Shown here: piece by piece, positions 28,435-40,688 of the stretch
Layout: every line of letters begins with the position of its first letter
How positions within the stretch are numbered: position 1 is the first letter of the stretch
DNA from: Coffea arabica
Taxonomy: Eukaryota; Streptophyta; Magnoliopsida; Gentianales; Rubiaceae
Length of the DNA stretch: 64,000 nucleotides
NCBI RefSeq assembly: GCF_036785885.1
Contig: NC_092329.1
Coordinates: 8,246,001-8,310,000 of the forward strand
Direction of reading: 5' to 3'
Notes under the pieces: model-generated
The model's database searches: none
What the model saw: only the letters and a program-made list of their open reading frames with translations
Told to the model about the DNA's origin: nothing
Translations under genes and position numbers: made by a program

Positions 28435-29089
28435 GTTTGACAAATGAGTTTTTTTTATATTTGTTTAAAATTTTACTGTAACTTACTGCAGAAATTGTAG
28501 AAATTTTTTTTTAAATGGAAAACTTTTTTTTTTCTTTTCTCTCTTCTTCTTCTCCCTTCTCCCTTCCTCCTCCCCCGCCACCTCTCCCTTCTCCCGGCAA
28601 GAAATTGCAGTAGAAACAATTTTTTTTTTTTGCTTTATTCTTTCTTTCTTTCTTTTCTCCTTCTCCCTCTCTTCCCTTCCCTTCTCCCCCGCCATCTCTC
28701 TTCCCCCTCCCCCTCCCCCTTCCCCAGTCACAATTTGGTTGTGCGACCGGAGAAGGGGGAGCATGGCGGGGAGAGAGAGGGGAGAAGAGAGGTGGCAGGG
28801 GAGAGGGGCGGGGAGGGGAAAGGAGGAGGGAGACGGAGAGGGAGAGGGAGAAGAGGGAAAGAAAAGTTTCTCTCTATCGGCGCTAGAAAAGGTGTCGATC
28901 AGTGTTGGCCAGCGGCGGAGGTGGTGGTGGATTGAAGTGGGGAAGAAAGAAGAAGAAAGGAATAAGGGAAATGTGTATTTTAAAATGTGTAGTTTAAAAA
29001 CTTTTGAGAAAATTTTTGAGATTATGTAGTTAAAGTTGTTAAAAAAACTAGTAGAAAACAAGACTTGGACAAAAACTCATTTGGCAAAC
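28435..29089. mobile_element. Foldback element with polypyrimidine and polypurine arms (copy 2)
   Basis: The ends GTTTGACAAATGAGTTTTTT (28435-28454) and AAAAACTCATTTGGCAAAC (29071-29089) are inverted. Inside, a C/T arm (about 28525-28730) is followed by a G/A arm (about 28745-28955). The arms pair, for example CTCCCCCGCCATCTCTCTTC against the GGGGAGAAGAGAGGTGGCAGG stretch. The architecture equals that of the copy at 20222-20830. No clear target duplication. Long open frames on both strands here come from the lack of T or A in the arms and are not genes. Confidence 0.5.
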
Positions 29090-30100
29090 AAACCCATAAA
29101 TTGGTATCCAACTCAACTTGCCGAAAGATTAACGAATGATCATGAGGTTTTACCTCAAGATTTTTCGTTTACCCTTTTTCCTAGTAAAACTTTGGAGTAT
29201 GCATTATAAAAAAAATCTTCAAGCTATCAGAAAACTCATTTTTCTAGTAGATATGGATAAAATTTCTTAAAATTTATATTAAAAAAAAATCATGCCATCT
29301 AAACCAGCAATTTCTATTTTTGTGTAGTAATTGAAAAATTAAAATTGAGTACTTTAAGTTAAATATATAACTCAGTCGATGGTTTCTCTTAAATTACCGG
29401 TGCCTAATGCATACCCAATATGTGTGCAATCAAAAAAATATATTTACAGTCATATGTTTTAAATAAAATTTTTATTACTGAAGCAAATTTTAATCTTTTA
29501 AATATTTTTCATAAAATAATTTTATATTGATAGTTATAAATTATAACTTATAATGTTTAGGGGTAGTTATGTTGAACATATATTTAAATAGTTAAAAGTA
29601 AAAATAATTATGAATAATTATAGATAATTAAAATAAAAATAATTTTTATAAGAATAAAAGAGAGAGTTTATAAAGCCGCAATGTTAACTTCAAAGCCTTT
29701 TCATATACTATAGATATAACTCTCAGCGTAAGGGTGTCGGCGTACACTATACACAACTACACAACCGTCAAATAACAGGCAAAACCGCGCCATTTACAGC
29801 TAATCCCATCTTTCCACAAAAAGTAAGTCATTTCTCCTCCCAATTTCTTCCATCCTCCCCCAATTTCATTCATTTTTCTACTGAACAAGAAATCAAGTCC
29901 AACGCCATCGTTGTCAGGGCAGATCTAAACAAATGCGGATGAGGTTGATTTAGTTGCTTTTATCAGGTACCAATTAATTAATCATTTTCGACCCAGATAT
30001 AAATCTTTCGGATTGGTTGAATAAAATTTATGCATGCTGAATATGAAGAATTCCTGAATAATAGTAGCTAATTGGTTTAGGTGTTTAGGGTTTAAGAATT
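29090..30100. other. Intergenic and 5' leader of the CGR gene
   Basis: AT-rich up to about 29700. The last 300 bp contain C/T-rich sequence and GTAAG and AG sites that could form a 5' UTR intron (for example a donor after CACAAAAA near 29822), but I cannot fix it. Confidence 0.35.
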
Positions 30101-33100
30101 ATGGCAATGGCAATGTCAAGGAGGCCGATAAATCCATCTAGACGAGTTGCAGATATTGGAGGAGCTTCTCCAGTTCCAACCTCACTTCATTCGAAATCTC
30201 GATCTTCACCATTTCTATCTCTTGGACTTATTGTCGTGGTAATGTTTATGCTAGATTCATTGTTAATTCTCCATAAATACTTTACTTAGTCTCATTTCTT
30301 GTTAAATTTGATTTTTATTTTCAGGGAGCAATCCTTCTTATTGGCTATTTTTATCGTGGCTCAGGTCCGTTCGACTCAGTTTCCATTTGTAACTACTTGG
30401 TATTTTCTTTAGTTGATAATTTTTGCGTATAAATTCACCATCCCATAGCCAAAGTAGCTAAGTTTTATTTGGAAAGAAAAAATATGGAGAATGGTGCAGA
30501 CTTTGGCAGGCCAGATTATACTTCCCTAGCCAGTAGCTGGAACTTATGCTGATTGAAAATCTTGATAGAGTAAGGAATCAATATAATTAAGCGTTATTAC
30601 TATCAAATAAACAAGTGTGGTTTCTGACCTTTCTGATATCAGTGACTGTTAAAATGTGGTATTTTGTGATTTCCTCTAAAGGCAGAGTGAAATGCCTATA
30701 CCCTAATTGGAATTCATGAGTCTGTCGTAGTACTAAACCTGGAGATGATTAATACAAATTCAAATCAATCAGGGGTTTCTTAGAATAAGTGAATAAGTGA
30801 CCTTTGTTAAGGGCACTATACCTTGGACACAAAAGTCAATGCTAATCACTTTTCATCACACACTTCAGTTTTCCTCTTCCTAAATGCTTGGACACAAAAG
30901 TACTGTGTTAGAGTCAATGAGCATCTTTTCTTCTTTATGTATCCATATTATTCCTGAGAGCTCTCCCTCATCCATTTCTTGTCTAACATTTGAAATTAAT
31001 TGTATGTTGCATCCTATTTCCTTATTGAATTTTAACTATATTGCTAAGCATGCCCCTGATACAAACACAACGTATGTTTTGTTTTTCTCCTTTATTTAAA
31101 TGTGGAACATTAATTTGTTTCCACTATAAGAAATTGTGCCTGATTTTATGGGTTTCGATAGTAAGCTGGAGTATCTACTCTGATGTAGACTATGGAAGGT
31201 GCAACTATCTAAGTTGGTACTTGGTTTGCAAAGTTATTTTGACTTTGCAAAGTTATTTGTTTCCACTATGAGAAATTGTGTCTGATTTGATGGGTTTCGA
31301 TAGTTACTTGGAGTATCTACTATGATGTAGACTATGGAAGGCACAACTATCTAAGTTGGTACTTGGTTTGCAAAGTTATTTTGACTTGCTGCATTTACTA
31401 CCCACTTGTCTATTCACTGAGAACCTATTTTGCCTGACAGGTGGCTTTGGTCATATAGGAGCTGTCAGCAGGGTTCAAGGTAATTCATCTCTGATTCATT
31501 CACTTGAGTTCTGGCTTTATTTGTGTGTCCTGTATAACTTTTTCAATTTGCCAGTCTTGCTGGTTGATACATGGAAGTTAAATGTAGACTTGGCTTACAT
31601 TATTGACGAGAGTTGAAAGCTTTGGTTGAGACTAGAATTTTGAATTGTCTGTCTCCTAATTCCTAGAAGATCTCGGGGTTATGAAATGGATCTAAAATAT
31701 GTAAATGGCTCCTTGTTTTGTGCTTGAGGTCCTTGAGTTGTCATCTGATGTTAAATCATGAACCATGAAAATTTTGAGTTCTAGACCTGCTTCTTGTTGG
31801 TAACTAACTAGATGATGGGCCGTCTTTATTTTGGGTAAACATTTATACAATTAAACATGTGAAATGATATTGGGAGTGATGCTCTTCAACAACAGAAAAT
31901 ATGCAAGATTGGTTCATTAACTACGAAAACTGTAGCCATAGTGGAGATCTGAGCTTTGCATAATATAAAAACTGCCTAAGTTGTTGAGCTATCATAACAG
32001 TTAATCATTTTATCACTTATGCAATTCTCTTGTGATTCACACTATTTAGCATGTTGACTGATTAAATTTTATTTTTGATGCTTAGAGGTGGAGACCCCTA
32101 TCTGAAATTAATATAGATGTCAGTGTTTGACATGCAGTCTTCCATTTAAAAATCTTGGACTTCTTTATTATGTGCAGGGGATTTCTCATGTACTACAGAG
32201 GTTCAACAGGCGATTCCTTTTCTGAAGAAAGCATATGGTGACAGCATGCGCAAGGTGTTGCATATTGGTCCAGATACTTGTTCGGTAGTTTCCGCACTAT
32301 TAAGAGAGGAGGATACTGAAGCTTGGGGACTGGAGCCATATGATATAGAGGATGCTGATCACAGTTGCAAGAGTCTTGTACATAAGGGTCTTGTTCGTGT
32401 GGCTGATATCAAGTTTTCTCTTCCATACAGGGCAAAATCATTTTCTGTTGTGATTGTCTCAGATGCACTGGATTATTTGTCCCCAAAGTATCTGAATAAA
32501 ACCCTTCCTGAATTGGCAAGGGTTTCAGCTGATGGACTTGTTATTTTCACTGGTAAGTTGAGGTTCTGCTAGATTTCGCTAGTTCCATAGAATTGTTAAA
32601 TGTTCTGGGAAAGGTCCTTTTTTACTTTTCTACTAAGTTCCCCTTATATTGTTTTTCATCTACCTTTATTATGCTTTACTTTTTACCTTTCCTTTTAGAT
32701 TGTAAGAAATCTTAATCCTTTTAGGTGAGAATTTTGTGATCCTTGGGAATAATTGGGATAGAAACCAAATGCTGCGATATTGTGCTTATTAGATGAATAC
32801 AAAATCTGCTATCTTTTAATTTATTTTGAGATTTTTTGCTGAAATCGAAGTCAGTATTTCTTTTCAAGAAGTTTTCTGCAAATATTTTGTTGCCTTTGCT
32901 GGTCGTTGGTTGGGATTGTTGCTATTGCTGTCTTTCCTCCTATGTTGATCGTTGTTTAGAAAGATGCAGAAAACAGTCTCATTGCCACTGTCAGTGGAGC
33001 ATAATTGCCATTATGTTTTATGGAATTAAAGAAACATTACATCAGTTCCGGCAAAGTGCATGCAATTATTTGGGATTGGAAAAGAGAAAGCAGGCTGTGA

Positions 33101-34400
33101 GACATTTTATGATGACACATATTATCTAACTCTCCACCTGGCTGCATCAGTATTCCCTATTTCTTATATAATCTGATTTTACAACATATCAGGTTTTCCA
33201 CAGCATCACAAAGCAAAGCCCACGGATAAATCCAAATTAGGGCGATCTGTAAGTATCTTTGTATCCTATGCTACATTTGTTTTAGTATTCATTGTTGTCT
33301 ATTTTGCTTATGTTCACCTTTTGGAAATAAAATCCATAGTGTCTAAAGTTTACACAACAGAAGGTCATATTCTTTCTGATCAATGTTTGAGCATGTTAAT
33401 ATCGTCTCACACTTGAAGCTTTTTTCAATTAATATCATTGTTATCAATTTTTGGTTGTGTTATTTTTTTCTCTCATGCAAATTATTCCGAGTCATATCCT
33501 GATTTCTCAGGGTTTTATAGTATGTTGGCCATAATGTTCATCTGTGCAAATTCAGGTAGATTTTCAGAAACGGCACCATCTGTACAAGTCTTTTTGTTTG
33601 TTATGATTGCTGGTTAAGGCTTCAGGTTTAAATAATGTTGTCGCAACACAGATAGAAGCATACAAAATGTGTGTAAGAGTAAAACTGAATATGAGTAGAG
33701 AGTTAAGTCTGGAAAATGGTCTTCTGGGCTTGACATATCTAAATGGATTATTAATTTCCTGGGGGAACCACTAAGGTGCTGAATCGCTGGACAATAGCAA
33801 ATATAAAACAGTGAAAAACGATGTGATTATACAAGGGCATCAAAAAGAGAAACTAAAGACAGTGACTTTGAGCCACCTAATTCCCTCCCTTTGAGGATTA
33901 CAGAAACAATTGAAAGCTTCTTCAATCTTGTTACGCTTGAAGAACGCAGGCATGTATCATTGAAATTTCAAACATAACATACTTACTAGTTCTTCTCTTT
34001 TGCTGGCACAACGCTTACTTTCTCTTATGGAGAAATAAGTATCACAATTCATGATTTGTTTTCAAATTTTGTGTGATGATTTATGTTTAAAATTAGGGAC
34101 ATAACATACTCCAATATATTTTATCTTCTTACTGAGAAAATATTTTATACCTCGTGATGTTGAATCATCAACTTAGGGCTGAAAGAATTTTTCCCCCACT
34201 CTTATGATTTTTTTTTTGGGGGCTGTTGGGCATGGGGTGGTTAATAGGCTAAACTAAGGAGCGCAACCTGGTGGGTTCGACATTTTGTTCAGACAAGTTT
34301 GGAAGAAAATGAAGCTGCCGTGAAAAAGTTTGAACAAGCTGCGTTGAGAAGATCTTACAAGCCAAGTTGCCAAATATTTCACTTGAAGTCATATCAATAA
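30101..34400 (+). CDS. CGR3: CGR2/CGR3-type probable pectin methyltransferase, 6 exons, 266 aa
   Basis: Exons: 30101-30238, 30325-30364, 31441-31479, 32178-32552, 33193-33248, 34248-34400; phases close and total 801 nt. The N-terminus MSRRPINPSRR and SLHSKSRSSPFLSLGL, one signal-anchor (about 37-56) followed by YRGSGGFG, and the block AYGDSMRKVLHIGPDTCSVV are hallmarks of the CGR2/CGR3 family. So are LEPYDIEDAD, GLVRVADIKFSLPYR, DYLSPKYLNKTLPELARV and the C-terminal TSLEENEAAVKKFEQ...CQIFHLKSY. In Arabidopsis these Golgi type II membrane proteins are needed for homogalacturonan methylesterification. The family is SAM-methyltransferase-like, and the GP and LEP motifs fit that fold. The last exon has a poor pyrimidine tract before its acceptor, but the encoded conserved C-terminus supports it. 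CGR2 versus CGR3 cannot be separated by eye. Confidence 0.93.
31114..31389. repeat. Tandem duplication, 142-bp period, in CGR intron 2
   Basis: Two adjacent copies (about 31114-31255 and 31256-31389) share TTTGTTTCCACTAT, GATGTAGACTATGGAAGG and GGTTTGCAAAGTTATTTTGA in order with few mismatches. They lie just upstream of exon 3. Confidence 0.7.
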
Positions 34401-37203
34401 AGTTTTGGAGTTTTGTCAGCTGAAGTGCCTTTCCAGTTTCCTCGACCCTTAAGTTACAACATTTATTTAGTTCCAAAAGGCCATTGGACCAGTAACTCTT
34501 AGAATCGATTTAAACGGTTGAGATCTTTGGGGCATTTATGGACAAAATAGGCCTCTGCTTCGTGATGAAGAGGTTGGATTTCGGCGGATTATTGATCAAT
34601 TGTAAGCGGGAAATGTAGCTAACATCTGGTAATGCGTACCTATTACTAGATTTCGATGATTAAAGCAGCTTCCTATAGCTTCTCATTACAATGGGCAATG
34701 GTCGGATGAGAACATCACGGTCATTGTTCAAAGCATAATCAAATGTTACTGCAGTAATATTAACTGAAAATTGACAGAATCTCTTTTCTTTCTGGTCCTG
34801 AAACGGTGTAAAGGATGTTGATTTTTTTACAATGTTCTTCCTTTCATGGATTCTCTTTTGCCGGAATCTACTACAAAATACGAGCCATTGTGAAGTCAGT
34901 ATTTGTTTACGTACGGGAGGGACATCTAACATGTTTTACAGCATCCATCTTGTCTATAATCTAGCAGAAACACACACACACACATATGGTAAAAATATTT
35001 TCTTCGGCAGTTCTATTAGAAATGCTAGAGAGCCTATTGATATTACTGCCTGAATTTGGTTGTAATCCTCATTTGGATTCCTGTAGTTCTTGATTAACAA
35101 TAATGTTATAACTAAAAAAAAAAAAAAGATTAACATGAGTGTTATCATAGCACAGGACATATGGTTAGGGACATTGATAACTGACCCGAAAGGGCTCCAA
35201 AAAGCTTATGACATATACTCAGGAACATTGATAACTAATCCGAAAAGGCTCTAAACAGTTTATGCTTGGGAGAAAGGGTAAATGGATCCGGCCATTTCTT
35301 CTCTCTCGTTGCAATTCAGAGAAATTATCTTTAAATTCCAGATAAATGACTGTCTCCTCTTTAAATGATGAGCGACCATATTGTCAACCCATGTTACTGT
35401 TCTTCTTGTGCTACTGCTCTCTTTTATGCTAACATTGAATGGATTGAAGTGCCCTCCATGGATGACTTTCACACTGATATGACTTTTCACGTTGATGAGC
35501 CACAGAGGCTGGACCTTGCAGCCGTTGTTGGGTCTGATGTGTTGATTATGCTTCGGTGGGGTGGACAGGCATCGCAATTGTCAGCAAGAAACACCACTAA
35601 GCTAAAATTCAACACATTTGTCCCTCACATCATGGACTAAATTATCCGTCAACTCCAAATTAAAAAGATGGGGTGATTATTGTGACTAAAGTAAACAACT
35701 GAGTTCTTGTGTTTATGCTAGTTATGATATCTTTGACCTACCCAGAGAGAGAGAGAGAGAAAAAAAGAATAGTATAGTTTAGAATTTGTGAGTGAGCCTT
35801 AATTTAGTAGTACATTTGATGCATGCAACTTTTAATGCTTTAGGAACGAAGCGAATACTGTCAGTTTAATAAGAGTAGGGAAATGGTTAGTCTTACTCAT
35901 CGAGTACGTACGAGTATTTGATTGTCATATTCTCCATTTTCCTTTCCCGGTTTCATCATTCCTCTCCCATTTTCCTTACTTTTCATATACTGATGGTTGA
36001 AGAAAGAACACCAATGCAATGGAGCCATCAAGCCATCAAGAAAAAGATGTTTGAGCTGTAAGTTCAGCTAGTCAAGTTTACGCTTCATTACTGCCATGTA
36101 GATGAAAGACAGGATCCAATTATTGGTTCCATTTGAGCAGCAGAAATTTTATCCACTTACCGCCAATATTATTGAATCTCTGATAGGCCACTCACCCCTT
36201 TTGCTTTAAACTGAAATTACACAAAGCACAGCTGATCTTTTGTACTTCTGCTTCCGTGTTTGCCATTTTGGTGAAGGGTTGCGTGGAGGGCGATGGAAGT
36301 CAAGTGAAACATGCAACGCATTAAATTTTGGATAGCTAGAGAGAATTTTTGAGTTTCATTATTAACTTCTAGATATATGCTTTCTTTTTATCACATTTCC
36401 ATGCATGATGATGGTCGACTTGTAAGCTGGTGAAAAAGAAGAACTGGAATTGACAGCCTCCTCTGCCTACTACTCCCAGTCCCAGTTCAAGTTCATCATC
36501 AAGTCTTCTATTGCGATTTTTCTGTTCTCACACATGGATGCTGCAGCAAATTGACTGAAATGTACTTTTGGACGGATTGAATACCACCAAAGTCCTACTA
36601 TATAGTGTGTGTCTTTCATCTTTTTTGACTTTGCGTTTTCCTGATTGTCCTGGTTGAAGCTGTGACCAGTCATGCGTTCCACTTGCAGATTATTATTTTT
36701 ATTTTTTTCATTCCATCATTGGAGATTTAGTGCTCGTTTTTTCTTTCATTTTTTTTTTTGGGGACTATGATTATTTGCCTCTGCTTTTTCATTGAAATAA
36801 ATAAATATGTGCACATATTCCGACACAATTTCCGTATACAATCAAGATTCGTAACTTGAAAATTTAGTGGTTGTGAGAGTTCTCAAAACTGTTGCAGAGG
36901 CAAGATTTTTGGAGACAAAATTGGATTGGCTTGCATTGTCGATCGCGGGTGAAAAGCAGTTGTTGTTATTATCCGAAAAACGATCTCAAAAGTTATCTGC
37001 GGGTTATCATGTTTGCACTCAAATGGCAAATTTTGTTCTTGGGATTGAAACGTGGGCTTAAAGCATTTCGTGGCCATTCTAAAGACACCCATCCGTTCCT
37101 ATCCAGACTTTCTTAACTTGGAAATTTTATCTGTTACAAATTTAGTAGGCCAATGTTATTTTTTTTCTCTTTGTTCTTTCTCCTCGCCGACAAGTATATA
37201 TTA
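34401..37203. other. Intergenic downstream of CGR, no gene seen
   Basis: The start should hold the CGR 3' UTR. A CA repeat lies near 34972-34983 and a GA run near 35745-35760. At 35168-35270 GGACATTGATAACT...CCGAAA-GGCTC is tandemly repeated at about a 57-bp period. The longest frame (35365-35640) resembles nothing I know and has no splice context. Confidence 0.35.
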
Positions 37204-37401
37204 CTACTTCTTCCGTCCTATATTTTTTGGAATGTCCCAAAATATTTATCATTTTTTTAAAATCAAAATTACTTTTAATCTTTTTTTTTTTCTCTCTAAT
37301 GTCATCAGCACCTTTAACATCATGAGCACGCCATAATTTTTTTAAAAAAGTCAAAATTTCGAAATGCAACAAATAATTTGAGAAGAGGACTAGAGGAGTA
37401 G
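37204..37401. mobile_element. Stowaway-like MITE
   Basis: The ends CTACTTCTTCCGTCC (left) and, as complement, CTACTCCTCTAGTCC (right) resemble the CTCCCTCCGTCC termini of Tc1/mariner MITEs. TA dinucleotides flank both ends (37202-37203 and 37402-37403). Length is 198 bp with an AT-rich core. Confidence 0.5.
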
Positions 37402-37403
37402 TA

Positions 37404-40400
37404 TTTTAAGTTAGCGACTACCGAAAGGTAGTTTCCATCCTTTCCTTAACTTAGTCACACCCACCTACCCAAAATACAGAGAGCTTAGGGGTGGGGTAAG
37501 GAGGCAGGGGGGAGAGGGGGATTAGATGTCAATGGAATAAGCAATGTGCTCCCAAAGCTTCATCTTCAGGGATGGGGTGCCGGCCTTTTTGGTGAAGCAC
37601 GAATCATGGCCTAACATGCATATCATGTCGTATGTTACATTATACAATATCTTGCAGGTCCCCAAAAGGATCCAACTGATTTGTTCAAAATTAGTGGAGG
37701 ATAACCTTAAACGCGGAAAACATTACTATATCTACAATTTAATTTGCTTTTCATCACTATATACAAAAAATAATTTCAAATATTGCATCATAATGTTATA
37801 TATTTTTCTTTTTTCTTTTTTTAATTTGGTGGGATAGACCTATTGATATTTGAATGAATAGTATGCGTATTTTCAAATGTAGCAAAGCGAAAGAAAAGAA
37901 TTTAGCAACATGGAATCCAATCCACCGGCCATCAATACTCATATATGGATGTTCTTTGACTCAAATATGATAGAGCACAAGAATCTGAAGATTTTCTAGT
38001 AGATTTTTTTTTTTGGCTAGTTTCCAGAAAATGATGTTCTACAGTTGCAAAGAGGAAAAAGGACGTTTTCTTTCTGAAAAGCAAGGAAATTATGCAGTGC
38101 TATATTATATATGCCATCAATATGCATTAGGTGTTACAAATATATAGGGGGAAAGGAGAAATATCAATAGGTTTTCCTGCTCTCTCTTATTCCAGTACTC
38201 ACATGATTACGAATTTGTACTACTGCTGAATGACTAAAGATTTTACAATGTATAGCCATAAGGCAGCATGCAGTTGTAAATCTTTTGCGGGGTGTAACCT
38301 TTTGGTTTGGCTAGGTAAAGCTGGAAATAAATTGACCACAAAAGAAAAAAAAAAGATGGAATTGAATTTCACAAGTTGAGACTTGCCACATCTATCAGTG
38401 GCTATTTTTCCTGTCTTTCAGACACAAAAGTGCATATGAGAAATGGCAGACATGCAACTGACATAAAACTTTAGAACCAGAAGAGGAATGGATAGTTGTA
38501 TGGGACAAAGTGACTCTCATAAGGGTTGCAGTTCTACGCTCTAGCAAATGCTTTTCGAAAGGATTTTCTTTTTTTTTTTTTTTTTGAAGTCTCTTCCAAT
38601 GTATGGAAAGCCAAACAAGACTACCCAGGTTGTGGTCATGGACCACCTTGGTTTGGGTTTTGGCAGGACACGTAGTAGAACAATTGCTACATCAACAGAC
38701 AGGAAATGCATAATATGAGCGCTGTCTCTCCTTCCTGTACTCTTGAAAATTTGCATGGCTTTTCTACCCCCCAAAAAGATTTTTCTTTTTGTTGTTGTTG
38801 TTGTATGCCTTTCAAATTCACTGCAAGCAATGATGATGTCTATTTGTTTTATTTCTCTCTTTCTTGTTCTTCTCAGAATTTGTGGTTGAGGATCGGATCC
38901 AATACGAGTAGTTGAAAGTAGTAAGGATCAGGGACGAAAATAGGTTCCTTTGGTTGGAACATCAATTTCTTCATTCCAAATGAAGAAACTGTTTTTCTTT
39001 AAGTGTCCACTTACGGAAAAATATAGAGTCTAAATTCCGTAGTTTCTTAATCTCTTATGAAGTCACCAAGCTACTGTTCACATTTCATCTTAAAACTAAC
39101 AAGAGATTCATTGCATTAAAAATTTAAATGGGACGCTACCCATTATATATCAATCAATCAAAAATATTTCTAGAGGGTATACAGCTGTGTATCAGGGCAA
39201 TTACTAAGCTGGCTGTGGCAGTGTGAAACAAGTACTAAATGATTGATATTAGAAAGAGTTACCATTGTACTGCATGGAATTTAGATACCATTCAAATTCC
39301 AAAAGGAGGAATTGTATTGTTGCAGAAACTTTTTCAAGTCCTGACTTGACATCCTGTTGGTACAAACGTGCAAGCTAACGCCATAAACCAGGTGACCTTG
39401 AGAACTTAAGTTGATGGCAAAGGACCTAGGCAGGTATGATGATGGTCTGAAGCAATCATGTTTGATTATTGTACTTTATTAATATGGAATTTACTTATGC
39501 ATAGACGTTTTATAAGATCTGGTGTATTCACACAAAATTCACGCATTTAACAGGTTACCTTAAACTGCAAAAATTCCTTCCACTGATGTTACCGGACAGC
39601 TCATTTCATGAAAGTTATGTACTCGGGTAACATGGTACTGCGCAGATGTTCATACACCCGACTTTGTCAATATACTTAGGATATTATTGCTTTAATTTGG
39701 CTTAGTACTGGCGGATATTCAGTTTTAGATCGATAACGAATTCTACCTGATATATATAAAGATTCTTTGCTGTATTGAAGACGCATACGAGTTTGCAGAA
39801 ACTTTCTCAAGTTCATAATCCGGTCCAGATTTGTAAGTAAAAAAATTACGGGTTTGTTTGGATAGAATATTATTTAAAATATTATTTGGAATAATTACTA
39901 TAGCACTTTTTTATGATGTGATATATGTGAGATAAAGTGGTGATTAGAAATATAAAAAAGTAATTAAGTTAGAAAATGTGTGGTATGCACGTTGTTTCTT
40001 GGTAGATGAATTTATGTCTTCTTTAGTACCATCGCACCATGCACAGAAATCAGATCCAAAGAATTTCCTCTCATTGTGTACCTATGTATTAGTTTGAAGG
40101 GATACATGATATGCTAGGAGAATAGGCTGAATCCATCCCAATCTCCTTCCCCCACAACAACCCAAAAAAAAAAAAAAAGATACATGATATGCTAGGAGAA
40201 TAGACTGAATCCATCGCCACCCCCCCCCCCCCCCCCCCGGCCCCCAACAACCCAGAAAAAAGAAAAGTGAAAAAGGAAGAAGAAATTAAATTTGCAGACT
40301 GCAAATTTCCATCTCTTTCCGTTTAGGGACCCGCAGGGAGGAATGAAGGACTTGAGTCTTCATATCATTTAATCACCATGGACCCGAGAAGTGATCTATA

Positions 40401-40568
40401 TATATATTTTTTCTGATTTTTTATATATCATTTTATCGTAAAATACCAAAACTGAACCATTTATTGGTCGGACAACAATTTTGATCTGTTTGGTCAAAGA
40501 AATAATGAACACCGTCCACTACATCCACAATACCATGTTATTCTTTGTTTATTCTCACGGATGGATCC
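37404..40568. other. Intergenic upstream of ACC synthase, no gene seen
   Basis: AT-rich, with a poly-T run at about 38570-38585. A fragment at about 39852-39965 (GTTTGGATAGAATATTATT...TACTATAGCAC) resembles the ends of the foldback element at 20222. No exon is supported. The last few hundred bases would be the ACC synthase promoter. Confidence 0.35.
40101..40260. repeat. 78-bp tandem duplication with 19-C run
   Basis: GATACATGATATGCTAGGAG starts at 40101 and 40179. Each copy ends in AACAACCCA and an A-rich tract. The second copy has an uninterrupted run of 19 C (40220-40238) where the first has CCTTCCCCCAC. The exact run length is prone to sequencing error. Confidence 0.7.
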
Positions 40569-40576
40569 TATAAATG
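40569..40576 (+). promoter_or_regulatory. TATA box of ACC synthase gene
   Basis: TATAAATG is 120 bp before the ATG at 40689. It would place transcription start near 40600 with a leader of about 90 nt. Confidence 0.5.
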
Positions 40577-40688
40577 AGTGCCAATGTTGCAATCAAACCC
40601 TACTCGACTCACAATCGTTTCTCTTCTAGCTCTGCATTTGTTTCTTCACTTGAGTTCAAAACAAACTGGTAGACTTTGATAAACGAGC

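Noticed and set aside
28483-29061. 192-codon open frame on the minus strand, with overlapping long frames on the plus strand
   Set aside because: It lies wholly in the polypurine/polypyrimidine arms of a foldback element. The frame stays open because the arms lack stop codons; the product is low-complexity Pro/Ser/Lys/Glu.
35365-35640. 91-codon frame downstream of the CGR gene
   Set aside because: No recognisable domain, no supported splice partners, and no promoter evidence; composition alone does not support a gene.
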